A DNA stretch of 64,000 nt from JAJEFO01 sp965209045 (GTDB lineage Bacteria > Pseudomonadota > Alphaproteobacteria > Rhodobacterales > Rhodobacteraceae), in contig CBDBPW010000002.1 of assembly GCA_965209045.1 (NCBI GenBank), positions 62,001 to 126,000 of the forward strand, written 5' to 3'. The stretch's first letter is position 1. Each line of letters begins with the position of its first letter. The notes beneath the pieces were generated by a model that did no database searches, was not told the DNA's origin, and was given only the letters and a program-made list of their open reading frames with translations. The translations under genes and the position numbers were made by a program. Positions 46,612 through 56,196 of this stretch are shown here, piece by piece.

Positions 46612-47311
46612 GGGAGCGTCTCCAAAGGTACACTTGTCGGGGAACCATGTCGCGCCACGTCACTTTCCTCAACATGGAGGTCGCATGCATCCGGAGTTCG
46701 ATCGAGACCCCATGGCGAAGGCTGAATGGGCGCGTCAGCTTCGTCTGGCAGTCGCAGGACGTGCAGCACGAGAAGCTGTTCGAGGAGAAGCGCAGCGGCT
46801 CCACACTTTTTGGCAACAGCGCCGTTGAGGTTCCGGACTCGCGCGCGGCAGCTCTGGTTCTCCACAGGATGTCAACACGATGTGGTCAACGCAGGTGTCC
46901 AACCGGGGCCCATCTGCCCGTTCCCGATAGTGGATCGGCATGGGCAGATTTACATGGAGACTTTTGGCACGGGAAAGGCGGGGCCAAGCGGGCACAGTAG
47001 GATCCTCGCAGTGACATGAGCAATGAAACTTCCAGTTTCAACCGCTTTGAATTCACTTGCGCGTCGGGAGCCTGTTTTCGGCAAAACCGACTAGCTGCTC
47101 TGGTCAGCATTCGGTGGCTGCCTTGGCGAAATTGCGCGGAACGAGCCAAAACGGTGTCGAGGGTTGGGCCAGACTGCAGCGTGACGTCCTGTTGGGATGC
47201 TGCGACCCTTATCAGGACGGAAACGCAGCAAACGTGCCCACCTTGCCTTGGCAGCAGCAAGTGCCGCATGGTCCAGCCGGTTCGTCGGTTCAGGCAACGA
47301 TCATGAAGACC
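46612..47311. other. Region without a supportable gene (700 bp)
   Basis: This lies between the IS6-type transposase start and the MFS gene end. Several short frames exist on both strands, but none shows a recognisable domain, consistent start or coding bias. The region probably consists of remnants left by transposition and deletion. Confidence 0.4.
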
Positions 47312-48535
47312 TCAGGACCTGAGATCGCTTCCATCATGTCTTTGGCGTCGGATCAGGACGACAAACGTCAATGTCGTGCTCGCCGCGGCGATTATTGCCA
47401 GGATCACAAGCATGCGCTCGGCGGTCAGGCCAAGGCTGGCGAAGGCGACCAGCGCAATGACGCTGAGAAGTCCTGCGAAGAGCGACTGCATTGACAGGAT
47501 CGTGGCGCGGAGACCGTCGATCGGGACTCTCTCGTTGACGGCTGTCGTGCAGGTCGCGTCCAGCCATCCCCAGGCAAACCGCAAGGCCGCCATCGCGACA
47601 AGGACCGTGGCCAGCGAAATGCTGAATCGCAGCCCGAGGATGCCGAGGACGGCGAGCGCCAGCGCTGCGGCCGCTGCAGCATGCCACGACCTGAACCTGG
47701 CGTTGAGGCGGGTGGTCAGGTGTGCGCCCCAGGCCGCGAAGACGGTTACCGCGCTGTAGAGCAGCCCGTTGCCCGGTCCCGCAAGTTCCAGTTCGTTCAG
47801 GAGCGGCTGGATCGTGAAATACGTCACCGTGAGCACGAAGCCGGAGCATGCCCCGGCGAAGAACCAGAACCTGAACTCCGCAGCGTCCGCAAGCGCCCGG
47901 AAGAGCTGTCGCAGACGCAGGGCTTCCGTCCCTGCTCGATCATGCGGAGCACGCGCGTGACGCAGGAGCAGCGAGAGCATGAAGGCGACAGCCGCCACAG
48001 CGACGGCAGTGCCTCCAAGCAGTTCCAGCGACACGGTCGCCACCAAAGTGCCGAGCGCACCCGCGGCCACGACTCCGGTCCAGGCGGCGGAGGTGAAGGC
48101 TGGCTGCGCCTGGCGGTAGGGCGGAACGCCTGTTTCGGTCTTGCCGTTGCACAGCCTGTACAGCAACGACTCCTGAACGCCCGAACTTGCGCTCTCGGAA
48201 AGCGCGAAGAGCGCCTGCCCGAGGAAGAGCGCGGGCAGCGGCCCGAACGCGAGGCAGGACACGCCGGCCAGTGCCAGGACGCTCGAGAGCCGCAGCGTGG
48301 GCGTCTCTCCGACCCTGTCGGCGAGGAGTCCCAAGGGAACCTCGCTGAGGACCCGCATCGCGCAATAGGTGGCAAAGAGCAGGCTGATCTCCGCGGTTCC
48401 GACACCGACGCGGTGCGCGAGGAAGATCGCGAAGAACGGGGCCAGCACCGACAGCCTGGACAGGAACGCCCACAGGTAGAGGACCCTGAGACCGGGCGTG
48501 GCGAGGATGCGGCGAGGGCCCAGGCTGCTGCTCAT
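47312..48535 (-). CDS. Major facilitator superfamily transporter
   Basis: This transporter of about 407 residues has about twelve hydrophobic helices. The MFS loop signature between helices 2 and 3 is visible (EVPLGLLADRVGETPTLRLS, near residue 70). The conserved start MSSSLGPRRILATPGLRVLYL at 48535 is favoured over the longer frame. Its ATG overlaps the stop of a short upstream frame (ATGA). The substrate is unknown; such proteins often export small molecules or drugs. Confidence 0.8.
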   Translation of the reverse strand: MSSSLGPRRILATPGLRVLYLWAFLSRLSVLAPFFAIFLAHRVGVGTAEISLLFATYCAMRVLSEVPLGLLADRVGETPTLRLSSVLALAGVSCLAFGPLPALFLGQALFALSESASSGVQESLLYRLCNGKTETGVPPYRQAQPAFTSAAWTGVVAAGALGTLVATVSLELLGGTAVAVAAVAFMLSLLLRHARAPHDRAGTEALRLRQLFRALADAAEFRFWFFAGACSGFVLTVTYFTIQPLLNELELAGPGNGLLYSAVTVFAAWGAHLTTRLNARFRSWHAAAAAALALAVLGILGLRFSISLATVLVAMAALRFAWGWLDATCTTAVNERVPIDGLRATILSMQSLFAGLLSVIALVAFASLGLTAERMLVILAIIAAASTTLTFVVLIRRQRHDGSDLRS

Positions 48536-48783
48536 GCGGTTGCTTCGCTTCCTTGCCGCGCGAAGTCCAGTGCCCGCGAGACATCGACTGGACGTTGCAC
48601 GAGCCGGGGCTCGACCGTCACCCGAACCAAATTGGGTCGCGAGAGCAGGATTGCGTGTGTCGTCGCGGCGAGGCACGCTCCCCGATCGGTGGCGTGGACT
48701 ATGGTGTGCTCATCGTTGCTGTTCGGAAGGCCGTTCTCTCGTTGGTATCGGCGGGGCAGCATGGCCGGGCCTTCTCGTTCCAT
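48532..48783 (-). CDS. Short hypothetical protein coupled to MFS gene
   Basis: An 83-residue frame ends in TGA overlapping the MFS ATG (ATGA at 48535-48532), the usual layout of translational coupling. The sequence has no recognised domain (contains HTIVHATDRGACLAATTHA and RPVDVSRALDF). It could be the remnant of a longer gene. Evidence is only the overlap. Confidence 0.3.
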   Translation of the reverse strand: MEREGPAMLPRRYQRENGLPNSNDEHTIVHATDRGACLAATTHAILLSRPNLVRVTVEPRLVQRPVDVSRALDFARQGSEATA

Positions 48784-49440
48784 TTGGCGGCTTCCAGGGC
48801 TGCGTCGATATCAGGTCACTTCGGAGACGGCCTGCTTGGCGCACCGAACGCCATGCTTGCCTGTCCGGCTTCGGGAATTCTGGCGTGCTCGGCGTCCGGG
48901 CTCCGGTGGACGGTGCAAAAGAAGGCAAAGGCATACGAAATGCCCAGCCAGCTGAAAAGGACGGCCATTGAGCAGGATCTGCAGCAGTGTTTTTTTTGCC
49001 CGCCCTGACGAGCATTGCCGGTGGCGATGATGTCTCGTACTCCTGCTGTCATGAGGAACCACTTCAGATCCTTGGGCGCACGTTTCGCGACGATCATCGC
49101 GTCGCGGATGACGTTGCCACCTTGCCGCAGCTTGTGGATGAGGGCGACGTTGTCGCGCAAGCGGGTGCGGGGACATTGCGGGCGACGGTTCTCCCTGTGT
49201 CCGAACGGGAAGAAGGAGTCGTCCTTTCCAACCGTGTCGTTCAAGGGGCCAGAGTTGACTTGCTGCGGTGCTTGAAGAACGTTGTGCCAGTTGTTGCAGC
49301 GTGCGGCGAAGCGTTGCGTGCCCTGTTCCTGAAGGTCAGTGCCTGGGCACCGGATTCCGTCGCCGCCGCCGAGGTCGCGTCCGAAGTTGCGGGGACGATG
49401 GAGCGCGCCGTTGGCATTATTGCATAGCTGGAACCGTTGC
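48784..49440. other. Region without a supportable gene (about 660 bp)
   Basis: Open frames on both strands (for example a long minus-strand frame from 49499) have no recognisable family and do not fit the positions of neighbouring genes. I see no RNA gene, repeat or clear promoter. It separates the MFS gene from the acetyltransferase. Confidence 0.4.
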
Positions 49441-49971
49441 ATGAAATTCACCGACCACCATGTCGCCGATCCACCGGACCCGACTCGTGATGCAGCCATC
49501 GCTGGCCTGCTTGAAGCATGTTTCGCCGGAGCTCATGGAGGACGGACCTTTTTCAAGCAGATCCCGCATCAGCGTCTTCTGGCCTGGAGCGGCGGCGATC
49601 TCGCGGGACATGTCGGGATGGAATTTAGGGCGGTGCGTGTCGGCGAGGCCACGGTGTCGGTTCTTGGGATCGTTGACCTTTGCGTCTCCAAGGCGACACG
49701 GAGGCAGGGAATCGGCACCGCGTTGCTGAAAGGGGTGGAGGAGCGGGCAAAAGGCCAGTCCTTTGCACTTGCCATGGCTGACGATTCGCGGCTCTACCGT
49801 CGAACTGGTTACAGCCTGATCCACGCAGCGGACGTGACGTTGCTGGCCATCGACGAGTTGCGCTGCCACGGCGTGGTCCGGCGTGACCTCAGCGAGGTCT
49901 TCATGGTCAAGCCGCTGGCCGGCGAAGCGTGGCCCGACGGTCCGATTGACATGCTGGGTCACCTGTTCTGA
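49441..49971 (+). CDS. GNAT-family N-acetyltransferase
   Basis: This 176-residue GNAT protein has the acetyl-CoA-binding motif A in VLGIVDLCVSKATRRQGIGTALLKG (R-R-Q-G-I-G, near residues 92-97), followed by RLYRRTGY near residue 120. The substrate cannot be predicted. It stands alone, with about 500 bp of featureless sequence after it. Confidence 0.8.
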   Translation: MKFTDHHVADPPDPTRDAAIAGLLEACFAGAHGGRTFFKQIPHQRLLAWSGGDLAGHVGMEFRAVRVGEATVSVLGIVDLCVSKATRRQGIGTALLKGVEERAKGQSFALAMADDSRLYRRTGYSLIHAADVTLLAIDELRCHGVVRRDLSEVFMVKPLAGEAWPDGPIDMLGHLF

Positions 49972-50503
49972 TCCGGCCTCGCCATGCGCACTCCAGTACA
50001 GACAGCGCATCTGATCCTGATGCGGCGACGTAGAATGAGGTTCCGGGTTGCTCCAATGGAGGCACCTGATGCGGTCGACGCAGGAGCAATGGCACGTCGA
50101 TCCGGGAGACGCGACTGTCACCGCGATTGTCGCGTTGGATCTGCATGTGTGACGCCGGATTCCCAAGGCTCCGCCGCTCGGGGAGCGTGCAAGTTCAATG
50201 CTCTTCTGGAGAAATTGTGCGGGCAACAGGCATGTGTGGGTGGATGTATGGATGGGTGGGTCCGTCAGTATCCGGCAAGACCTGTAGCCGCCAAAACTTC
50301 CAGTTTCTGTGGCATGCACGGCACAACAGGGTCTCCGGCGATGACGTGCTGCCATTGCCGTTCGAGAGTTTGCATGTGACGCCATGATGGATCGGGCATC
50401 CGGGATCTGGAACCGGGCGCAATTTCTGACGTCTGGTCGCTGACCCGTTTGCCGACGGCGTCGATCGCCCGACCGGCTTCATCCACTCCTTCACGGCAAT
50501 TGT
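49972..50503. other. Region without a supportable gene (about 530 bp)
   Basis: No frame in this stretch has a credible start and domain. It lies between the GNAT gene and the convergent 3' end of the WYL-type regulator. No hairpin with a T-run was noticed. Confidence 0.4.
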
Positions 50504-51211
50504 TCATCCATGCCCGATCGCGCCCGGATAGTCCGGCGACCACCCCTCCAGGGTCCGCCACTGTTCCCGGAGAGTCTTCCCTGCATCGGCAAAGCTCTCG
50601 CCGGTCGGGACGATCTCCTCGAACCAGTCGACCCGGAAGTGGCGGAACGACTGCCGCAGCTCGCACCAGGCAGCAAGGACCGTCGCGTCCGGGTAGTAGA
50701 TCAGGCACAGCGGGCGCAGCATTCGCCGCGTCACGCGCCCGTTGCGGTCGCGGTAACGGGCGTCAATCCCGGTTTCCGTGTCGACGGCAGTTCGAACGGT
50801 CCGGAGCACGTCCATCCGGGCGCCCGGCGCCCCGGCCTGCGAGACAAGACGTCGCGGGTCCTCCGCATCCCCGGCAACCTGCCTGGCGACGACGAGCTTC
50901 GATTCCGCCTTGGCGGCGGCGCCGATCAAGGCGCCGTCCCCGGTCCGGCCGAGCATCCTGAGGCCGGCGAGGACGGCCTCCGCCTCCTCCCGCGTGAAGG
51001 CGAGCGGCGGCAGGTCGTAGCCGCGCCGCATGACGTAGCCGACGCCGGCCTCGCCTTCCACGGGAACGCCCATCGCCTGCAGCGAGGCGCAGTCCCGGTA
51101 TATCGTGCGCAGGCTGACCTCCAGCGCTTCCGCGATCTCCCTCCCCGTCATGGCGCGGCGGGATCTGCGCAGGATCTGCACAAGCGCGAAAAGACGGTCG
51201 ATGCGGGACAT
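50504..51211 (-). CDS. YafY/DeoR-type HTH regulator with WYL domain
   Basis: This regulator of about 235 residues starts MSRIDRLFALVQILRRSRRAMTG at 51211. It has an HTH_11-type winged helix (residues 5-60; AEALEVSLRTIYRDCASLQAMG) and a WYL ligand-sensing domain (IDARYRDRNGRVTRRMLRPLCLIYYPDATVLAAW, residues 145-178 as a landmark). Here the WYL core reads LIYYPDA and AAWCELR. It is divergent from the MATE transporter (83-bp gap), its likely target. Confidence 0.85.
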   Translation of the reverse strand: MSRIDRLFALVQILRRSRRAMTGREIAEALEVSLRTIYRDCASLQAMGVPVEGEAGVGYVMRRGYDLPPLAFTREEAEAVLAGLRMLGRTGDGALIGAAAKAESKLVVARQVAGDAEDPRRLVSQAGAPGARMDVLRTVRTAVDTETGIDARYRDRNGRVTRRMLRPLCLIYYPDATVLAAWCELRQSFRHFRVDWFEEIVPTGESFADAGKTLREQWRTLEGWSPDYPGAIGHG

Positions 51212-51294
51212 TTCGGGACGCGGACTCTGCTGACACACAGTTGGCAGTGGCACTATGCGAAGGAGCCCCGGGTGATTCAAGCCGGGAGGCTTCC

Positions 51295-52668
51295 ATGCCG
51301 GATGATCGGGACCACGGGTTCCAGAGGAGCGCTGCGCGCATTGGCGCCTTCGCGTCCCTGAGCTATGCCGTCGACTACTCCTTCCAGCTCGTCGACATCT
51401 TTTGGGTGGCGCGGCTCGGCGCCGGAGCGCCGACAGCCATCGCGATCGCGTCTTCAGCCCTCTTCCTCGTTCTCGCGCTGAACGAGGTGGTCGGCGCCGG
51501 CACGGTCCCGCTCTTTGCGCAGGCGGCCGGCTCCGGGGACCGGAAACGAACCGGCCACGTCATCCTGCAGGCGCTGCTCTTCAAGCTTGCACTTGGGGCG
51601 GCGATGGCGCTCGCCTTCGGTGCGTTCATGCTGTGGGCGGCGCCCCTATACGACATCGACGCCGCAGCCCGCGGCCATCTCGCGGCCTATGGGAAGGTCA
51701 TCTGGCTTTCGCTGCTGCTGGTCCCGGCGTACTCGACCATGATGACGGCACTGCGCTCGCTCGGCGGCGAGGCGGATGCCGCGCGCGCGTCCGCGCTCGC
51801 CCTGCTTCTCAACATGGCCCTGAACCCGGTGCTCATCTTCGGGGTCGGTTCCTGGCCGGGACTGGGCATCGTCGGCGCGGCCTGGGCAACCGTGCTCGCG
51901 CAGGCGGCCGCGACACTGCTGGCGGCAAGGTCCCTGGCCAGGAACCGGTTCGGCGCGAGGGTGTTCTGCGCCGCGAACCTCGGATGGTGTCCGCCTCTCT
52001 ATCGAGGCATCGCGATCATCGGGCTGCCGCTGGGTGGCGTGATGGTGCTCTACAATCTCGAGCAGGCCGCGGTCACCGCGATCGCCGTGAGCTTCGGCAC
52101 CGCCGTCAGCGACGGCTTCGGGATTGGCGCCCGGATCTGCGGCTTCCTCTTCATGGCGGTGTTCGGAGTCGCCGTCGGTGCCTCTGTGACGGTCGGCCTG
52201 CACCTGGGCGCCGGACGGGCGGACGTGGTGCGCCGGGCACTGCCCAGGTTCGCTGGCGCCGGCACCGCCGCGTTCGGCGCTGTTGCGCTGCCACTCGCGC
52301 TTCTTGGCGAGGTGTTGGTCGGGCTCTTCACGCAGGACACCGCGACTGTCGCCGCTGGCGGAACCTATCTCCGGTTCATGGCGGCGGCGCTCTGCCTGCT
52401 GTGCGCCCATCACTTCTTCAATGCCGCCTTCGAGGGCGCCGGGCGCAACATGCCCGTGCTGCTCGCGTCAGCCGCCATGTATCTCGGGGTCGAGCTGCCG
52501 GCCGTGCTGGCGCTGGCATTCCTCGACGCGCTGAACCCCGAGACGCTCTGGGCCGCGATGACGGTCACGGCCGCGGTCGGGGCGCTCCTCTCCGCATTGC
52601 TGTTCCGCCACGGCGGATGGCTGGCGGAACCCCTCTCAACGGAATTGCAGAAAGGAAAGACCAGATGA
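51295..52668 (+). CDS. MATE-family efflux transporter
   Basis: This 457-residue transporter has about twelve hydrophobic helices. MATE landmarks are FQLVDIFWVARLGAGAPTAIA near residue 30 and the equivalent second-half stretch GFGIGARICGFLFMAVFGVAVG. GGGAGG sits before ATG 51295. Family members export cationic drugs or metabolites in exchange for Na+ or H+. It is divergent from the WYL regulator and overlaps the next small frame (ATGA). Confidence 0.85.
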   Translation: MPDDRDHGFQRSAARIGAFASLSYAVDYSFQLVDIFWVARLGAGAPTAIAIASSALFLVLALNEVVGAGTVPLFAQAAGSGDRKRTGHVILQALLFKLALGAAMALAFGAFMLWAAPLYDIDAAARGHLAAYGKVIWLSLLLVPAYSTMMTALRSLGGEADAARASALALLLNMALNPVLIFGVGSWPGLGIVGAAWATVLAQAAATLLAARSLARNRFGARVFCAANLGWCPPLYRGIAIIGLPLGGVMVLYNLEQAAVTAIAVSFGTAVSDGFGIGARICGFLFMAVFGVAVGASVTVGLHLGAGRADVVRRALPRFAGAGTAAFGAVALPLALLGEVLVGLFTQDTATVAAGGTYLRFMAAALCLLCAHHFFNAAFEGAGRNMPVLLASAAMYLGVELPAVLALAFLDALNPETLWAAMTVTAAVGALLSALLFRHGGWLAEPLSTELQKGKTR

Positions 52669-53009
52669 ACATCACCTTCAACGGGAATCCCGTTCCCGCC
52701 ACGTCGTCCCGACCGGATCTCGAGGCCCGCTGCCTGCAGCATGCAACGCCAGATGCCTGCCGGGCGGCGGCGGACGAAATCCACGAACGGCTTGCCGGCT
52801 CGGCATCTCCTTCGAGGGGCGCAGGCTGCCGGTATCCTTCTTCCGCGCTCCGCGGTGTCGTGCGCGGCAACGGATCTCATGACGGTTCGCGCCGTGACGG
52901 ACAGGATGCTCGGAGCGCTGGCCTTCGACATCCGGTCCGGGCAGGCGTGCACGCCGCTGGCACGGTTCTTCGGGCACTGCGAGAGGTGGTTCGACCTGAT
53001 GGGCGCTGA
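52665..53009 (+). CDS. Hypothetical protein coupled to MATE gene
   Basis: A 114-residue frame begins at the ATG that overlaps the MATE stop (ATGA). The first 45 residues (MNITFNGNPVPATSSRPDLE...) look protein-like. The rest is Gly/Arg-rich and a competing frame in the same place is at least as plausible, so a frameshift near 52790 is possible. No family is recognised. Confidence 0.35.
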   Translation: MNITFNGNPVPATSSRPDLEARCLQHATPDACRAAADEIHERLAGSASPSRGAGCRYPSSALRGVVRGNGSHDGSRRDGQDARSAGLRHPVRAGVHAAGTVLRALREVVRPDGR

Positions 53010-53128
53010 GTGCAGGACGGCTCCGCACATCATGCTCATGCGGTTCGACGCCGTTGACGCCCTTTGCGGAACTTGGTGCTTGCGTTCTTCCAGCGAATCG
53101 GAGAGCCGGAACCCGACCCAAGGGTCGA

Positions 53129-53212
53129 CTGTTGGGGTGCCCCCAAGGGCTGAGATGCGGCGGATCGCGAACCCATTGAACCTGAACCGGTTAGGACCGG
53201 CGGAGGAAACAG
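53129..53212 (+). ncRNA. TPP riboswitch (thi box)
   Basis: The conserved aptamer core is present in order: GGGGTGCCCC, GGGCTGAGATG, ACCCATTGAACCTGA, then CCGGTTAGGACCGGCGGAGG. The outer P1 stem CTGTT (53129-53133) pairs with AACAG (53208-53212). It binds thiamine pyrophosphate and switches off thiamine genes. The purine-rich GGAGGAAAC, which would serve as the ribosome-binding site for the following frame, is inside the 3' part of the aptamer, suggesting control of translation start. Downstream is a decayed thiD and an MFS gene. Confidence 0.88.
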
Positions 53213-53280
53213 GCAGATGGCACATGTCGCCGATCTCTCTTTCACCTTGCCTCCTGAACCGCATTTGGACGGGACGGACC

Positions 53281-53760
53281 ATGGTGACGATGGCACTTGA
53301 GATCTTCGGCACGGATGGAGGGCGAGGCGTCGGGATCCAGGCGGATCTCAGGGCGCCCGGGGACCCGGGAGTTTGCGGCTGCACAGCCGTTTCGGTGGCA
53401 ATGAGGAAGCACTCGCAGGCGGTGACAGGGGAGCATCGTTGCTCCGACAAGCCGATCGCCAAGGAGGTTCCATCGGTTCCCCGGGACGTTGAGGTCGCGG
53501 CCGTCGGTATCGGGATGCCGACCGGGCAGTCAATGATCGCGTCGGTCGCCCGTGCTCTTGACACGCTCGGCGGCAGCGCAGCCATGGGTGTCGCAGTGAT
53601 AGCGCGGTCCTGCCAGGCGTTTCCGGCCAAGGCTGACGATGAAGCTGACAACCCGAAGCGGCTGCTTCTGGAGCGTGCTGCGGAGAACCGAAAGCGTGAA
53701 TTGCCGCTCGCTGACCGGGTCAGGCATTCAGCTCCCCGACTGGCTGGGGCAGAGGCGTGA
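53281..53760 (+). pseudogene. thiD: Decayed thiD (hydroxymethylpyrimidine kinase) remnant
   Basis: The frame from 53281 encodes 159 residues that align in order with the first half of ThiD: EIFGTDGGRGVGIQADLRA in place of the usual AGSDSGGGAGIQADL, then GCTAVSVAM, VAAVGIGMPTGQSMIASVA (usual KIGML) and a VAVIARSCQAF stretch (usual VMVAKSG). ThiD is about 265 residues, so the C-terminal phosphate-binding part is missing. Active-site residues have changed. It follows a TPP riboswitch, the expected regulatory context for thiD. Confidence 0.65.
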
Positions 53761-54977
53761 ATCCCGTGCCAGCGCCTCCGGCAGCAGGCAGGCTGAACAT
53801 TGGCATGGCCGTCACCCTTGCCTTGCTTTCGGCCGTGCCCTTGCTGTCGCTGAACATGTTCCTGCCGTCACTGGGGGTGATGGCGGATGACTTCGGGGTC
53901 GGGTACGAGGAGATCGCGCTGACCTTCTCGCTTTACCTGGCGTTCACGGCGGCCTTTCAGGTTTGCTCGGGGATCCTGGCTGACAGGTTCGGGCGCAAGC
54001 CTGTCCTGATGTGGTGCATCCTTGTCTTTTCGGTTTCTTCCGTTGGTTGCCTCCTTTCCGACGGCTATCTCGTGTTCCTGGTCTTCAGGTGCCTTCAGGG
54101 CTCCGTCGTTTCGGGAATGGTCCTGTCGCGCGCGATCGTGAGGGATCTCTTTGACAGGACGAGGACGGCGAAGGTTCTCGGTTACATCGCGATGGCAATG
54201 AGCCTGGCGCCGATCCTCGGTCCTCTGCTGGGCGGCATCCTGGCGGAGGCGGGTGGCTGGCGGCATGTCTTCGGCGTCTACTCCCTGTCGGGAGTCCTGC
54301 TGTTGATCCTGGTCGGTCTGAAGGTTCCCGAGGCGGACACGCGTTGCGGACGGCCGGAGGATTCCCCATTGGGCTCCGCGTTGGCGCTCTTCCTTGATTC
54401 CGGGTTCTGGCAGCACACCTCGATCATGACGCTGGCGACGGGCACGTTCTACGTGTTTGTCAGCGGCGTGCCGATCGTTGCCTCGGAGCAGTTCATGATG
54501 AGCCAGGCCGAAACCGGGCTGGGCCTGGGGACGATAACCGTCGGGTTCCTGGTCGGCAGCTTCGCTTCGGGTAGGCTGCTTGAGTCCTTCAGCCCGCACA
54601 CGGTGATCCTGTGGGGCCGTCTCGCCACCAGCGTCGGCCTTGCGGCTTGTGCGTGCCTGCTTTGGGCCGGGTGGGAAATGCCCGCAGTTTTGTTCGGGTG
54701 CACGTCCCTCGCCGGATTCGGAAACGGCCTGACGATGCCGAGCGCCAGCGCCCTGGTGATGTACGTGCGCCCGGACAGGGCAGCCAGCGCGTCGGGTCTT
54801 TCGGATGCGGTGATCGTGATCGCGGGCGCGGCTCTCGCGACCTTGACGGGCCATGTCCTTGGAGCGGCTCCAGACGCCCTTGTGCTGGTATGCCTGATGC
54901 TGCCGTTGGCGATAGTCAGCCTGGGCATTTCGGTCTTCATAAGCTTGCATTCCGGAGAGACCGACGCTGAAGACTGA
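53757..54977 (+). CDS. MFS transporter, Bcr/CflA-like
   Basis: This 406-residue transporter has twelve hydrophobic helices. GILADRFGRKPVLMWCILVFS (near residue 75) is the MFS signature, and SGMVLSRAIVRDLFDRTRTAKVLGYIAM with GPLLGGILAEAGGWRHVF matches the drug-export (Bcr/CflA) branch. The start is a GTG overlapping the thiD-remnant stop (GTGA); an ATG at 53805 is the alternative. Its position behind the TPP riboswitch suggests thiamine-linked expression, perhaps in transport of a thiamine precursor. Confidence 0.8.
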   Translation: MNPVPAPPAAGRLNIGMAVTLALLSAVPLLSLNMFLPSLGVMADDFGVGYEEIALTFSLYLAFTAAFQVCSGILADRFGRKPVLMWCILVFSVSSVGCLLSDGYLVFLVFRCLQGSVVSGMVLSRAIVRDLFDRTRTAKVLGYIAMAMSLAPILGPLLGGILAEAGGWRHVFGVYSLSGVLLLILVGLKVPEADTRCGRPEDSPLGSALALFLDSGFWQHTSIMTLATGTFYVFVSGVPIVASEQFMMSQAETGLGLGTITVGFLVGSFASGRLLESFSPHTVILWGRLATSVGLAACACLLWAGWEMPAVLFGCTSLAGFGNGLTMPSASALVMYVRPDRAASASGLSDAVIVIAGAALATLTGHVLGAAPDALVLVCLMLPLAIVSLGISVFISLHSGETDAED

Positions 54978-55464
54978 CCGCTTCGGCCCGAAGTGCCCGT
55001 CCGGCTCAAGGTTTCGCAAGACCTCGTTCCCGGTGGCATAGCGGGCGAATCCGGCAGCCCGTGTCGCCGCTCGAACGATCGCCTTCGCTTGCGGAAGGGT
55101 TGCCGTCGTCGAGGACACGGACTGCCTGGCGAATTCGGCAGAGCGATTTCAACTGTTTGCCACTCGTTTGCCAAGGGACCAGCGCGGCACCGGATCACCG
55201 GCCGAGAGCCCCACAAAGCCCTGTGTGGAAGGCGCTTCCCGCGTCGTTCCTGGCAGGACCCGGGCCCATGGCGCTCTGACCGGAAGTCTGCCGGTGCCGC
55301 CCAGGCAAGCAGGGAATCGACCAATCTGCGGAACCACTCCATGTCACGCCGCGCGATCTTGACCGTGCGGCGAATTAGCAATGCCTTCGGGACAGCGGTG
55401 GAGCACAAATCCGTGCCGATGCCGTGGCAGCCCTGATAGCTTCTGGCGCCGCGAGGACGGACAG
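54978..55464. other. Region without a supportable gene (about 490 bp)
   Basis: Lying between the MFS gene and the convergent 3' end of the HTH protein, this stretch shows only shadow frames. No repeat or RNA gene was seen. Confidence 0.4.
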
Positions 55465-55893
55465 TCAGTCTTCGCACACTTGATCGCCCGCGCTATCGAG
55501 ACTTTCGTTCGCGCGAAGCTGTCGCGTGGCCTGCAGCAGCTTCTCGGCCGCCTTCTCCATGGCGGCGAGGTTGAGAGCCGCCATCAGATGCCGCCGACCA
55601 GCCAGCGCGAGGAACGTGGCCAGCACTTCGTCGGAATGCCTGGCGAGGGCGACGAGGTGTGCGCCGCTCGGACCGTAGGTGCCCGAAAGCCAGTTCTTGA
55701 CCGTCTTCTCGTTGGCTCCCGTCCATGACGCGACAACCTTTGCCGCAGAGCTGCTGCCCTCGACCGACCGGCACAGTGCGGCCGCGATTTCTTCAGCGTA
55801 CTGGTCGTCCGACTCTTGTCGGCCGTTTGCTGTGCGGCCCCTACCTTTCGTTGCGCATCCGCTACTTCTCGCAGACGACATTCCTGCCTCCAT
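55465..55893 (-). CDS. Small HTH-type DNA-binding protein
   Basis: This 142-residue protein has a central helix-turn-helix-like region (AAKVVASWTGANEKTVKNWLSGTYGPSGAHLVALARHSD, residues 50-88 as a landmark) and a helical C-terminal tail rich in Ala and Glu. This pattern occurs in small regulators on mobile or accessory regions. It is divergent from the peptide-modification cluster (about 610 bp between starts) and may regulate it. ATG 55893 or the ATG four codons later could be the start. Confidence 0.6.
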   Translation of the reverse strand: MEAGMSSARSSGCATKGRGRTANGRQESDDQYAEEIAAALCRSVEGSSSAAKVVASWTGANEKTVKNWLSGTYGPSGAHLVALARHSDEVLATFLALAGRRHLMAALNLAAMEKAAEKLLQATRQLRANESLDSAGDQVCED

Positions 55894-56139
55894 TGCTCAG
55901 TTTTTGCGTGAGCAACTCGGCTGGAACTTTCATGATGCGGCATGAGTGTGTGCCGAAGATGATCGAATCTCAGGAGAACAACTCCATCTGACCCGGCACG
56001 TCCAGCATTGTTGTGCATCTTCGGCAAGAACTTGCCCGATTTAGGAAACGACATTCCAGATTCACCTGCCCTATCTTTGCATGAGCGGTTCGGCTGGAAC
56101 CTTTTTGATGCGGCTCGCAACAAATGATGATCGAACTCT
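55876..56139. repeat. Diverged direct repeat (two ~95-bp copies) in divergent promoter region
   Basis: Copy A (55876-55970) and copy B (56049-56139) share CGACATTCC at one end, GGCTGGAAC followed by TGATGCGGC in the middle and GATGATCGAA at the other. Copy A spans the start of the HTH gene; on the minus strand copy B precedes a short frame MSFPKSGKFLPK that is not otherwise supported. It is a duplicated 5' gene end or promoter, or two copies of a binding region. Confidence 0.65.
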
Positions 56140-56196
56140 GGCCGAAACTGAATGCGCGAGGCCGACTCGCAGCGGGGTTGAGTTTGAAGGCACTTG

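Noticed and set aside
46804..46820. TTTTTGGCAACAGCGCC as a possible right end of the IS6-type element
   Set aside because: It resembles the complement of GGTTCTGTTGCAAAAA only with a gap and mismatches, and lies 200 bp from the transposase start, farther than usual. Treated as chance.
52741..53280. Open frame joining the MATE-downstream region through the riboswitch to the thiD remnant
   Set aside because: It passes through the folded TPP aptamer and upstream non-coding sequence. Only the part after 53281 aligns with ThiD.
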